NCBI GenBank assembly: GCA_011620845.1
Contig: WOYJ01000135.1
Coordinates: 1 to 16,383, forward strand
Direction: 5' to 3'
Origin: Methanobacteriaceae archaeon
GTDB taxonomy: Archaea > Methanobacteriota > Methanobacteria > Methanobacteriales > Methanobacteriaceae
DNA: 16,383 nucleotides
The translations under genes were made by a program, and so were the position numbers. How positions within the stretch are numbered: the first letter of the stretch is position 1; each line of letters starts with the position of its first letter. The notes below the pieces were generated by a model that searched no databases, was not told the DNA's origin, and saw only the letters and a program-made list of their open reading frames with translations. Below are positions 1 to 7,429 of this stretch, one piece after another.

Positions 1-20
1 ATCTTAAAAAGAAATCCTAG

Positions 21-926
21 TTAATGATAATTCCTCACAATCAACTCGTTGATCTTACCCCTTCTTGATGCATCCCGGTTGATATTCCTCTTGGCAGGTA
101 TCCTTTCCAGGTTAAAGTCACTATAGAGTTCATCGAAGAATTTATCCCCTTCATCCTGATTTTTAGGGTCTGAATTACTCAGCATGAGTTTAGCCCCTTT
201 TTCGTCCGTTTCTTTAAAGAAATTCGCTAACTTTTTCTGCGAATCATCGTTAAAACCCTCCTTAGAATAATTGGTGAAGTGGCTGGTATGATTCAAGGGC
301 CTGTAGGGCGGATCTAGGTATACGAATGACTCCTCATTGATGTACTCCTTTGAATCGGTGAAATCACCCTGAAATAGATTTGTATCCTTCAAATAATCCT
401 GAACTGCCTTTAAATTCTTCCCATCACATATCGTTGGATTCTTATACCTACCGAAGGGGACGTTGAACAAACCTTTACTATTTAATCGATAAAGACCATT
501 GAAACAGGTTTTATTAAGGAAAATGAAGTAAGCGGCCCTTTCAATCCATTCCTGGCTCATGGTTTGGTGATCGATTTTCTGGCTGTTGTAGGCTTCTCTT
601 ATCCTGTAATAATTCTCCTTCCTTTCATCCTCTGATTTCTGGAGGTGGAAGCTCTCTATTTCCAATAGTTCATCGATCAATCTCTGGGCATCCTTTTTTA
701 TAACTTCATAAGTTAAGATTAAATCTGCATTGTTGTCTGAAAGATAGGATTCCCTGATTTCGTATCTTCCCTGCAGATGGAAAAACATGGCACCTCCACC
801 CACAAAAGGCTCCACATACCTGGGAATGACCCCATCCTGGAGGATCTCAGAAGGCAACCTTTTCCCCAATTCCCCCATCAATTGTCCTTTCCCACCAGCC
901 CATTTAACAAATGGTTTAGCATTCAA
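21..926 (-). CDS. dam: DpnII/MjaIII-type (class D12) DNA adenine-N6 methyltransferase
   Basis: Methylates adenine in DNA using S-adenosylmethionine, probably in GATC. The 301-residue protein has the D12-class layout: KWAGGK at residues 8-13, the SAM-binding VEPFVGGGAMFF at 38-49, a target-recognition middle containing NKTCFNGLYRLNSKG, and the catalytic DPPY at 205-208. The tail (SRRGKINELIVRNY) resembles DpnM/MboA-type enzymes. Length is normal and the frame is intact. The start is TTG at 926, because an AGGAG ribosome site lies at the usual distance and no in-frame ATG exists nearby. The gene stands alone, downstream of a decayed gene; any restriction partner would lie beyond base 1 and cannot be seen. 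GATC sites are common in the window, so the site is not avoided. GATC specificity is inferred from family resemblance only. Confidence 0.9.
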   Translation of the reverse strand: MNAKPFVKWAGGKGQLMGELGKRLPSEILQDGVIPRYVEPFVGGGAMFFHLQGRYEIRESYLSDNNADLILTYEVIKKDAQRLIDELLEIESFHLQKSEDERKENYYRIREAYNSQKIDHQTMSQEWIERAAYFIFLNKTCFNGLYRLNSKGLFNVPFGRYKNPTICDGKNLKAVQDYLKDTNLFQGDFTDSKEYINEESFVYLDPPYRPLNHTSHFTNYSKEGFNDDSQKKLANFFKETDEKGAKLMLSNSDPKNQDEGDKFFDELYSDFNLERIPAKRNINRDASRRGKINELIVRNYH

Positions 927-965
927 CTGAATTTTCTCCTATTAAAATTTGAGCAAATCTAATCA

Positions 966-977
966 TTTATTATATGA
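966..977 (-). promoter_or_regulatory. Candidate TATA box for dam
   Basis: Read on the minus strand this is TCATATAATAAA, an archaeal TATA-like element about 40-50 bases upstream of the TTG start. It would place transcription start just before the AGGAG ribosome site. Position and composition are the only evidence. Confidence 0.4.
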
Positions 978-990
978 TACTGTTTCCGTG

Positions 991-2112
991 TTAATTAGAT
1001 TTTCGGGAAAAAATAAAAAATATGATTAAAAAAGGAAGGGATTTGGGTGTACGGTTGAACTCGGTAGGTGTACCTACTGGAGCGGGTTGAGTAGAGTCCC
1101 TATCGGACATCCACAATTTATCTGCTTTACCATTGGTGATGTTTGCAAACTCAAAAAGACGCCAAATTCGCATCGTCCGTGAAGACAGTGCAATTATAGT
1201 GCCTTAAAGTAAATGGAACACTATTGTTTCCATAATAAAAGACTAAATTGTCATTTGTTCCATTGTTGACTACTGTTACGTTAATTTTTCCGTAGAATGC
1301 ATTGTTGTAGACACCAATATAGTATACTGAAAGAATATGGTGATGGTGTATAACCTGCTGGAGGAGTGTAAGGCACATAATACGCGTCCCTAAGTGCAGG
1401 ACCATGGGCCACTGCTATGGGAAAGAGCATCCCCAATTGTGAGAATATTTTGTAGATCCCCTTTTAACTGGTATGGATACTTGTCATTAATGATGGTATT
1501 CCAGTTCAACGTTCCATTATCCACCAATTGTGCTATCTAGGTTGCGGTGAATGCTTTAGAGAGCGAACCTATCTGAAATAGAGTATCTGGTGTAACACCT
1601 TCTCCAGATGTAGCGTTTCTAACCCCTGAAGTGTTTAGGTAGATTACTTCACCATTATGAACTATTGCTACGGCCATATCAGGAATGTGACTTTGGGGGA
1701 AAATAGATTGTAAATACCCATCAAAAATTTCGACCTATTTTATCATAGTCGGGTGTAGGGCCTGGTGTAGGGCCTGGTGTAGGGCCTGGTGTAGGACCAG
1801 GAGTTGGACTAGGACCAGGAGAAGGATCTGGACCAGGACCTGGTGACGGGCCCGGTGATAGGTTAGGGATAAATTCTGATGAGCTATCAGGAATTAGAGT
1901 CAAACCGTTTGATTGGTTGGTGTGTTGGTGGTATCGTTGCTTGTAGAATCGTTAGTAGTGGTATTAGTATTGTCAGTTAAATCATATTTATGAAAAAATA
2001 CACCTATATCAATAAAAAAACAAACCTGCAACAGCCACAATCGCACAAACTAGCACCAATCCACCTATAACCCTAACATCCACTGAATCAAGCCCCCTTT
2101 CTCCGATAACAT
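991..2112 (-). pseudogene. Decayed membrane-anchored serine beta-lactamase/PBP-like hydrolase
   Basis: This gene-free 1.1 kb reads, in broken frames on the minus strand, as one ancestral protein. From ATG at 2112: MLSEK, then after a shift at a G run a membrane anchor (VRVIGGLVLVCAIVAVAGLFF). After a shift at a T run comes a Thr/Asn-rich linker, then after another shift a Pro-Gly spacer. A further shift near 1740 leads into FDGYLQSIFPQSHIPDMAVA and IGSLSKAFTAT, where SLSK is the SxxK nucleophile motif of class C beta-lactamase-like enzymes. An in-frame TAG lies at 1537-1539. After ALSHSSGP the frame shifts again near 1400, and the central catalytic part, with its Tyr and KTG-like motifs, is missing. 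Reading resumes with a C-terminal domain (YIGVYNNAFYGKINVTVVNN, VPFTLRHYN) resembling DUF3471, and after a last shift near 1160 ends in FANITNGKADKLWM and EFNRT. The lesions are too many to be sequencing errors. Family assignment is by motif. Confidence 0.75.
1751..1858 (-). repeat. Tandem Pro-Gly coding repeat
   Basis: On the plus strand a 12-base unit (GGTGTAGGGCCT) recurs three to four times from 1751 and then degenerates. On the minus strand it encodes TPGP units followed by SPGP units. This is a typical extracellular spacer between a membrane anchor and a catalytic domain, here inside the decayed hydrolase gene. Confidence 0.8.
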
Positions 2113-2171
2113 AAATATTTAAATTTAGTTTGTTATCAGGATATAAAAAACCTTCTTTTATGTGCTGAGAT

Positions 2172-2190
2172 TCACAAAAAAATATGAATT
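2172..2190 (-). terminator. T-rich terminator candidate after dph5
   Basis: About 35 bases after the dph5 stop, the minus strand carries a run of seven T residues flanked by the short inverted repeat ATTCA/TGAAT. T-runs commonly end archaeal transcripts. The stem is weak, so the T-run is the main evidence. Confidence 0.4.
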
Positions 2191-2192
2191 TA

Positions 2193-2234
2193 AATTACAA
2201 AGGATTACTGAGTGAATTACAAAGGATTACTGAG
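2193..2234. repeat. 20-base tandem duplication of the dph5 3' end
   Basis: The 20-mer aattacaaaggattactgag occurs at 2193-2212 and again, perfectly, at 2215-2234, a 22-base period. The second copy contains the last codons and stop of dph5; the first lies just past the stop. A near copy (18 of 20) sits at 16314-16333. Confidence 0.9.
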
Positions 2235-3008
2235 GATACGTTCAGGAGCCCCGCCTAAAACCACCATGGCTTCCGCCTCCATGAAATGTAGATCAGAAGG
2301 TATTATCAGGCAGTGGAGTGGTCCTCCAAAATCTTCATCCACCAGTTTACTTATGATATCGGCGCGTACCACCGGTTCTTCAGAACCTGCCCGGGCCACC
2401 ACCACAGCCAATGTGTCCTCCATAATAATTCCTTCATCCCTCTTCTTTTCCACCTGCAGCAGATATTCTAATCCCTGGTTGGCTGTCATGTACCGGTCGT
2501 GGTGGGCCTGGATATCCAGGAGAACCAGACTATGCAGTTTTTCTTCTAAATTCTTACGAATAGCCAGATATGGGGAGTGTGGGAAGTAATTTTCCTCGGT
2601 AAAGGGGATAGTGGTGACCTTTCCAAATTTATATGCCTGTAAACCAGCCAATCCCGGTGCAGCGGTTAAAATTGAAGAAGAATGAATAACCATGGTTTCT
2701 ATATCCCTTTTTCTTGCCTGAATCATTAAATCCGTGTGGGTGGTGGCAATTAACGGGTCTCCCGCACATACGAAAGCAACATCCTTATCTTGAGCTTCTT
2801 TAAGGGGGATGTTCTCTTCTTCCACCTCTTCCCTTTTTAGTACGTTTATTTGAACCCCTAATTTATACTCTAAACTTTTAATGCTACCCTGAAACAGGCG
2901 GGATGTGTAAAATTCAGCATAAATAACATCCGCCTTTTTAAGGGCTTCCACTCCCTTTAAAGATACGTCTTGTTCATCGTAGAGTCCTAAACCAATCAGA
3001 TATAACAT
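2217..3008 (-). CDS. dph5: Diphthine synthase (SAM-dependent methyltransferase)
   Basis: Makes diphthine by adding methyl groups to the amino group of the modified histidine of elongation factor 2, an archaeal/eukaryotic translation-factor modification. The protein opens with MLYLIGLGLYDEQDVSLKG, the conserved tetrapyrrole-methylase-fold start of Dph5. It continues with ADVIYAEFYTSRL and FVCAGDPLIATTHTDL (the GDPLxATTH SAM loop), and GKVTTIPFTEENYFPHSPY. At about 263 residues it is full length. I chose ATG at 3008 because GGTGA lies 5 bases upstream at the same effective spacing as other genes here; an in-frame GTG at 3017 overlaps that ribosome site. It is transcribed divergently from trm5. 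The last codons and stop are duplicated just downstream. Confidence 0.95.
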   Translation of the reverse strand: MLYLIGLGLYDEQDVSLKGVEALKKADVIYAEFYTSRLFQGSIKSLEYKLGVQINVLKREEVEEENIPLKEAQDKDVAFVCAGDPLIATTHTDLMIQARKRDIETMVIHSSSILTAAPGLAGLQAYKFGKVTTIPFTEENYFPHSPYLAIRKNLEEKLHSLVLLDIQAHHDRYMTANQGLEYLLQVEKKRDEGIIMEDTLAVVVARAGSEEPVVRADIISKLVDEDFGGPLHCLIIPSDLHFMEAEAMVVLGGAPERILSNPL

Positions 3009-3165
3009 GGGGCTCACCTATAATTTAAATTTCAATGGATAACAAATTTATTTTAATTCAGTAGTTGGAATATGAACTGTGCCAATGGATAAGTATGGAT
3101 GAACTACAATAAGAATTAATAGTTCAGGGTTAGAAGAAATCCATATACATACCAATGTGATCCTT
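3009..3165. promoter_or_regulatory. Divergent dph5/trm5 promoter region
   Basis: This AT-rich 157-bp gap separates two divergent genes, so it should hold both promoters. TATA-like stretches lie near 3043-3055 (for dph5, minus strand) and near 3108-3120 (for trm5, plus strand). The trm5 ribosome site GTGATCC is at 3157-3163, and the GGTGA of dph5 is at 3014-3018. No operator-like palindrome was found. Confidence 0.45.
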
Positions 3166-4188
3166 ATGTTGGGGCTTAAAATTCCAAAAAAACAGGCAGA
3201 TCAGGTGAGGAAAATCCTCCTAAAGCATTCCCTGATGAATTTAAAACGGAAAATCAAGCGTTCTGAAGATTACGTGTACATCCCCCTCTCGAGAAAGCCA
3301 GATGGGGATGTGATAGATGAAATTGGTTTAAAGGGTATTGAAATCGTTGATATGGAATTTGAAACCCATAAAAAAGGTCCAAAGAGCTTGAAAAATTATT
3401 TGGAAGGACGCATATCCCCCCAAAAAATTCTAGAAATAAGGAAATCCTTCGATATCATCGGGGATGTGGTGATACTGGAAATACCCGGGGAACTGGAGTC
3501 TGAAAAATATCTAATCGCTGATTCAGCCCTTAAATTCACCAAGAGGAAGGCCATCTACCGCAAAGGCAGTAAAGTAAAGGGCGTAACCAGGACTCGCAGC
3601 CTGGAATTTCTGGCAGGTGAAGACACATCAGAGACCATCCATACAGAATACGGAGCCAGATTTCTCTTAGATGTGCGTAAAGTTTACTTCTCCCCCAGGT
3701 TGGCCACGGAAAGGGAGAGAATCGTCGAACAGGTTAAAGATGGTGAGTTGATCGTGGACCTCTTTGCCGGGGTGGGTCCCTTCTCGGTGAGCATCGCCCG
3801 CCGCCGGACGGTGGAGATCTACGCCGTTGACATAAACCCAGAAGCCATCTACTATTTAAAAAAGAACATGGAACTTAACAAAGTCCAAGGAAAAATTAGT
3901 CCAGTCTTAGGTGATGCAGAAGAATTCCTCTTAACTAAAAAAATAAAAGCAGACCGTATTATAATGAATCTCCCGGGAACCGCCTGTAAATACCTGGAAC
4001 ATGCCATTTCCTCCCTTAAAAAAGGAGGTATTTTACACTACTACGAGTTTTCATCGGATTTCAACACACCAGTGGAAAGAATAAAGGGAGCAGCCGGTGC
4101 CCGTAAAGTCACTATACAGGGTAAAAGGAAGGTTAAATCGTCCAGTCCCGGGAAGTGGCACATGGGGATTGATGCCGTTATTAATTAA
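3166..4188 (+). CDS. trm5: tRNA (guanine37-N1)-methyltransferase Trm5
   Basis: Methylates N1 of G37 next to the anticodon, preventing frameshifts. From ATG 3166 it has 340 residues: an N-terminal D1-like tRNA-elbow domain, a linker ending in TRTRSLE (catalytic Arg at about 142), and a Rossmann domain. Visible motifs are YFSPRLATERERI (Glu at about 182), SAM motif I IVDLFAGVGPF (about 196-206), AVDINPEAI and the Trm5 signature NLPG (about 268-271). Both catalytic residues of the well-studied Methanocaldococcus enzyme appear present. The start is uncertain: GTG at 3157 is in frame, but GTGATCC at 3157-3163 is a perfect match to the ribosome-binding consensus and sits correctly for ATG 3166. A TYW2-like role is less likely given the NLPG motif. 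Confidence 0.92.
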   Translation: MLGLKIPKKQADQVRKILLKHSLMNLKRKIKRSEDYVYIPLSRKPDGDVIDEIGLKGIEIVDMEFETHKKGPKSLKNYLEGRISPQKILEIRKSFDIIGDVVILEIPGELESEKYLIADSALKFTKRKAIYRKGSKVKGVTRTRSLEFLAGEDTSETIHTEYGARFLLDVRKVYFSPRLATERERIVEQVKDGELIVDLFAGVGPFSVSIARRRTVEIYAVDINPEAIYYLKKNMELNKVQGKISPVLGDAEEFLLTKKIKADRIIMNLPGTACKYLEHAISSLKKGGILHYYEFSSDFNTPVERIKGAAGARKVTIQGKRKVKSSSPGKWHMGIDAVIN

Positions 4189-4206
4189 GGTAAATTAATT
4201 ATAATG

Positions 4207-4215
4207 TTTATATAA
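4207..4215 (+). promoter_or_regulatory. TATA box for the CPBP-TPR unit
   Basis: TTTATATAA lies 36 bases before the ATG at 4251, which predicts a leader of about 15 bases ending in a GAGGTAA ribosome site. This suggests the protease gene has its own promoter although it follows trm5 by only 62 bases. Confidence 0.55.
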
Positions 4216-4250
4216 GAATTCTTGTATAATGGGAAGTAGAGGTAAAATAA

Positions 4251-5180
4251 ATGTCCAGAATACCCTTTTTAGACAATGTTTATCCTGGTGAAAACAACTT
4301 CTGGAGGTACTTCTTCACCATCATCCTGATCTGGGGAGCCCCCATCATTCTGGGAATCATGATAGGCATTTTCCTCATGACCTATCTCCTGACTCAGGGA
4401 GTTGATGCGAATTATTTAGTGGAGAATTTCACGTTGAATCCTCTGATATTCATGTTATTTATTGCCATTACATACGTGATTTCATTCTTCTTCCTCTACA
4501 TTGGAGTGCGTTATATACACCAGAGAAAATTCCTTTCACTGGTTACCACCGAATCCAGATTCAACTGGAAAAGATTCTGGAAGGGTGGTTTGGCCTGGTT
4601 TGCCCTGCTTAGCCTAAGCTTAGTCCTATCCCTGATATTTGATCCCGGCAGTTTAAAATTTAACTTTAATCTAAACCCTTTCATTTTAATACTGGTTCTG
4701 AGTCTCCTGGTATTCCCGGTACAGGCATCCTTCGAAGAACTATTTTTCCGGGGATACCTGATGCAGGGATTGGGACTGCTGACTAAAAAACCAGTGATAC
4801 TCTTAGTAGTTACCTCGCTGATATTTTCACTACCCCATTATTTTAACGGATCCTACACCATATTGAGTGTTGATCTCGTATTACAGGCTTTTATTCTGGG
4901 TTTAACTCTGGGTATCATTACCCTGGGTGAAAATGGTCTGGAGACTGCCATAGGGGTCCATATCTTCAACAACATCTTCGCCACCGTAATAGTCAGCCAT
5001 CCAGAGGACATGGGGCTAAGCATGCCCTCCCTATTCACCAGCCTGTCTTCACCCGACCCGGTAATAGATACGTTGGGAATTGCTATTTTTGGCCTGATTT
5101 TGCTGGTTATCATTTTCTGGGGTAAAAAAGAGGATGTGTTCCGATTATTCCGGCGAGATAACTCTGTGGAAGGGAAATAA
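4251..5180 (+). CDS. CPBP-family (Abi/CAAX-type) intramembrane metalloprotease
   Basis: A multi-pass membrane protein with the CPBP/Abi family signature. The motifs are FEELFFRG (Glu162-Glu163 and Arg167), FSLPH (His196) and GVHIFNN (His237 and Asn241), the usual glutamate-histidine active-site set of type II CAAX prenyl-protease relatives. About seven to eight hydrophobic segments are apparent, starting near residues 20-45 and ending near 270-290. At 309 residues it is full length. The ATG at 4251 follows GAGGTAA at the standard spacing. Archaeal substrates are largely unknown; bacterial relatives take part in bacteriocin self-immunity and membrane-protein processing. The TPR gene begins 27 bases downstream and is probably cotranscribed. 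Confidence 0.9.
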   Translation: MSRIPFLDNVYPGENNFWRYFFTIILIWGAPIILGIMIGIFLMTYLLTQGVDANYLVENFTLNPLIFMLFIAITYVISFFFLYIGVRYIHQRKFLSLVTTESRFNWKRFWKGGLAWFALLSLSLVLSLIFDPGSLKFNFNLNPFILILVLSLLVFPVQASFEELFFRGYLMQGLGLLTKKPVILLVVTSLIFSLPHYFNGSYTILSVDLVLQAFILGLTLGIITLGENGLETAIGVHIFNNIFATVIVSHPEDMGLSMPSLFTSLSSPDPVIDTLGIAIFGLILLVIIFWGKKEDVFRLFRRDNSVEGK

Positions 5181-5207
5181 TTAGATTACATATGGAAGAT
5201 GATATAA

Positions 5208-5789
5208 ATGGGATTCAGGGATCGATTCATGACCGCCAACTCATGGTACAAGAGGGGTGTGGAACTCACCCAAGAAAGCAGGTATGAAGAGGCATTAGAG
5301 TGTTTCGATAAGGCGATAGAGCTGGAACCAAAATCTGAGATCGCCTGGAATACCAGGGGCTTGCTCTTGGAAAGGTTGGGGAGGTACAGTGAAGCAGTGG
5401 CCTCCTTTGATGAGGCAATTAACTTCGATCCAGAATTTACACTTGCCCTGGTAAATAAGGGCATATCACTGAGAAAACTGGGAGATTATAAAGAGGCACT
5501 TATCTGTTTTGACGATGTACTGGAATCCTATCCCGAGCATACCCTGGCCCTGATAAGTAAAGGGATTACCCTTAGTGAGCTTAAACGATTTGATGAAGCA
5601 CTGAAATGCTTTAATAAAGTAATCGAGATAGACCCGGAAAATGCAGAGGGCTGGTACAATAAAGGCATGACATATAAGGAGATAAGAAATTTAGATGAAG
5701 CCAAAAAATCACTAGAAAAGGCTTTAGAGATTAAACCAGGATATGAAGCTGCCTGGAAGGCTAAAGAAGAACTATCAAAAGGGGATTAA
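5208..5789 (+). CDS. Tetratricopeptide-repeat protein, five repeats
   Basis: A small cytoplasmic-type repeat protein made almost entirely of five 34-residue TPR units, at about residues 11-44, 45-78, 79-112, 113-146 and 147-180. Each has the pattern of W/A-x2-(K/R)-G, then F/Y-x-E-A-l-x-(C/S)-F, then a proline near position 32. A short charged tail follows. TPRs form a superhelical groove for binding other proteins, so this is an adaptor rather than an enzyme; the partner cannot be read from sequence. There is no signal peptide. The start follows GATGAT at the usual spacing. It probably shares a transcript with the membrane protease, which may be functionally linked. The end of the gene is duplicated. 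Confidence 0.9.
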   Translation: MGFRDRFMTANSWYKRGVELTQESRYEEALECFDKAIELEPKSEIAWNTRGLLLERLGRYSEAVASFDEAINFDPEFTLALVNKGISLRKLGDYKEALICFDDVLESYPEHTLALISKGITLSELKRFDEALKCFNKVIEIDPENAEGWYNKGMTYKEIRNLDEAKKSLEKALEIKPGYEAAWKAKEELSKGD

Positions 5790-5811
5790 CTTAGAAAGGG
5801 ATTAACTTAGA
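5782..5811. repeat. 14-base tandem duplication over the TPR gene stop
   Basis: gggattaacttaga occurs at 5782-5795 and again at 5798-5811, a 16-base period. The first copy contains the last codon and the TAA stop of the TPR gene. This resembles the duplicated end of dph5, with an unrelated sequence. Confidence 0.85.
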
Positions 5812-5849
5812 CCATATTGAACTTCTAAACTCAATAGTCTTTATTTTTC
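5810..5849 (+). terminator. Hairpin terminator between convergent genes
   Basis: GAC-(CA)-TATTGA at 5810-5820 pairs with TCAATA-GTC at 5831-5839 around a 10-base loop, followed by TTTATTTTT. It lies 20 bases after the TPR stop and directly abuts the convergent udg stop at 5848, so it can serve the plus-strand unit. Confidence 0.6.
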
Positions 5850-6390
5850 AGTCAATTAAATTCTTAAGCTTTAACATGTCCTCTTCTAGCTGAGGGATTA
5901 ATTTACGGAAGCGTACAGCCGCTGCCGGATGGAAAAGAGCCATATATTTTCTACCATCAACTTCATAGACATTTCCATGAATCTTAGTAACATTCTTTTT
6001 ACCGATTAAAGCATAAATAGCACTGTTACCAAGTAATCCAATGATTTTAGGATTTATTAAGTCGATTTGCTTATTTAAATAGAGACTTATACAGGTGGTG
6101 TACTCTAATTTCTTGGGCAATCTATTATTTTCTGGTCTGCATTTTACAATGGATGTGATATAGATATCGCTTCGATCCATCCCTGATTCAGTTATAATAT
6201 CGGTTAACAGTCTACCCGAGCGACCTACGAAAGGTTTTCCGGTTTGATCTTCTTTTTCACCGGGAGCTTCGCCTACCAGCATTATTTCTGCGTCTTCGGG
6301 TCCTTCTCCAAAAACTACATTGGTTCTGCTTTCACTTAAGGGACATTCGGTGCAGTTACTGACTATTTTACAGATTTGTTTGAGTTTAAT
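5848..6390 (-). CDS. udg: Family-4 uracil-DNA glycosylase, [4Fe-4S], non-AUG or damaged start
   Basis: Removes uracil from DNA in base-excision repair. Family-4 motifs are clear: GEAPGEKED with GKPFVGRSG (uracil pocket and catalytic loop), KCRPENNRLP and HPAAAVRF near the end. Four cysteines should bind the cluster: two in KC and YTTC, and two in NCTECPL. The last pair is encoded at about 6335-6350, upstream of the first ATG that heads an uninterrupted frame (6282), so a start at 6282 would lose half the cluster. The frame is open to 6408 but has no ATG, GTG or TTG there. I mark ATT at 6390, which follows GGGG by ten bases. Two other readings are an ATG at 6400 with one extra T after it, or the ATG at 6420 (overlapping the mtnA stop) followed by an in-frame TAA at codon 4. 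It follows mtnA closely and is probably cotranscribed. Confidence 0.8.
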   Translation of the reverse strand: MKLKQICKIVSNCTECPLSESRTNVVFGEGPEDAEIMLVGEAPGEKEDQTGKPFVGRSGRLLTDIITESGMDRSDIYITSIVKCRPENNRLPKKLEYTTCISLYLNKQIDLINPKIIGLLGNSAIYALIGKKNVTKIHGNVYEVDGRKYMALFHPAAAVRFRKLIPQLEEDMLKLKNLID

Positions 6391-6419
6391 ATTAAAGCAT
6401 CCCCAGAATTAATTAACCA

Positions 6420-7361
6420 TTAAATCGGATCCAAAATCCCATCTTCAGTTATTATACCGGTTATAAGGTCTGAGGGAATTATATCAAAAGCCGGATTCTC
6501 CACTTCTGTCCCTTCCGGTGCAACCCTGCAATCCCCGAAATATAGAACTTCATCAGGATCTCTCTCCTCAATTTCCACATCGTAGATGGATATTCCCTCA
6601 TCAAAGGTGCTCTTCGGTGCGGCCACATAGAAGGGGACATTGAATCGTTTGGCTGCCAGTGCAACCATCAGGGAGCCTATCTTATTTGCAGCTCCTCCTC
6701 TGGCCACCCGATCAGCCCCTACAATCACCTTATCAATCTTTCCTTCCTGCATGAGCCTCCCTGCTGCGCTGTCCACGATTAACTTCACGGGAATGCCTTC
6801 TTCCTGCATTTCAAAGACACTCAAACGAGCTCCCTGGCAGACCGGCCTAGTCTCATCACAAACCACAGAGATATTCTTACCCTCTTCTACTGCGGCTCTA
6901 ATAACTCCCAAAGCAGTCCCATAATCCACACAGGCCAGTGCCCCAGCATTGCAGTGGGTTAATATAGTATCTCCATCCTCTACTACCTGGGCACCGTACT
7001 TTCCCAGGGTCTTGTTGGTCTGGATGTCCTCATCAAACATTAAAAGCGCCTCATCCAGGGCAGATTTACCCTTAGATTTAGCATCGAGTACCCTATCCAC
7101 TGCCCAGAACAGGTTCACTGCAGTTGGCCGTGCGGCTTTAATCTCCTCGGCCACCTTTTCCAGGTCTTCACCAGCTAGTTCAGCCAGGGCCATGCCGAAT
7201 GCAGCGGCCACCCCTATAGCCGGGGCGCCCCTCACCATGAGGGTTTTTATGGTGTGGATAACGTCCTGGTAGGTTTCACATTCAAAATAGGTCACTTCGG
7301 CGGGTAATTTGGTCTGGTCCCGGATGAACAGGTGGTTGTCTTTCCAGTACAGTGTTTTCAT
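6420..7361 (-). CDS. mtnA: Methylthioribose-1-phosphate isomerase (eIF2B-like family)
   Basis: Isomerises 5-methylthioribose-1-phosphate to the ribulose form in methionine salvage. The 313-residue protein carries the MtnA signatures MVRGAPAIG (about 42-50), THCNAGALA with the catalytic Cys137, CDETRPVCQGARL (about 168-180), and VGADRVARGGAANKIGS with Asp217. ATG at 7361 follows GAGGTAA at normal spacing. In methanogens this enzyme has also been reported to handle 5-deoxyribose-1-phosphate, which derives from the 5'-deoxyadenosine made by radical-SAM enzymes. That fits its place directly after nifB, but is inference. A related alternative is ribose-1,5-bisphosphate isomerase; the HCNAGALA and GADR-GG-NK pattern favours MtnA. 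The stop overlaps an ATG (TAATG) leading into udg. Confidence 0.9.
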   Translation of the reverse strand: MKTLYWKDNHLFIRDQTKLPAEVTYFECETYQDVIHTIKTLMVRGAPAIGVAAAFGMALAELAGEDLEKVAEEIKAARPTAVNLFWAVDRVLDAKSKGKSALDEALLMFDEDIQTNKTLGKYGAQVVEDGDTILTHCNAGALACVDYGTALGVIRAAVEEGKNISVVCDETRPVCQGARLSVFEMQEEGIPVKLIVDSAAGRLMQEGKIDKVIVGADRVARGGAANKIGSLMVALAAKRFNVPFYVAAPKSTFDEGISIYDVEIEERDPDEVLYFGDCRVAPEGTEVENPAFDIIPSDLITGIITEDGILDPI

Positions 7362-7410
7362 GGAATTTTACCTCAGATAGATTAAATATAGAGGAAATAA
7401 AATAGTTTGT

Positions 7411-7428
7411 AAAAATAAAAAAATGGTT
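7411..7428 (-). terminator. T-rich terminator after nifB
   Basis: Just past the nifB stop, the minus strand carries a run of seven T, an A, then five T. No stem precedes it, as is common for archaeal termination. It would separate nifB from mtnA, before whose GAGGTAA lie TATA-like sequences at 7381-7408. Confidence 0.5.
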
Positions 7429-7429
7429 T

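Noticed and set aside
1751..1800. 12-base tandem repeats as a possible CRISPR
   Set aside because: There are no unique spacers and the period is a multiple of three encoding Thr-Pro-Gly-Pro; it is a coding repeat.
1721..1903. Pro-Gly-rich 60-residue open frame as a gene of its own
   Set aside because: It is continuous, through frameshifts, with the membrane anchor and SxxK segments of the decayed hydrolase, so it is a spacer fragment.
2212..2589. Open frame on the plus strand opposite the 3' part of dph5
   Set aside because: It starts inside the duplicated dph5 end and only mirrors the dph5 coding strand; dph5 is clearly the real gene.
5848..6282. The ATG at 6282 as the start of the uracil-DNA glycosylase
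   Set aside because: It would remove two of the four cluster cysteines and the conserved RTNVVFGEG segment, which are encoded in frame just upstream.
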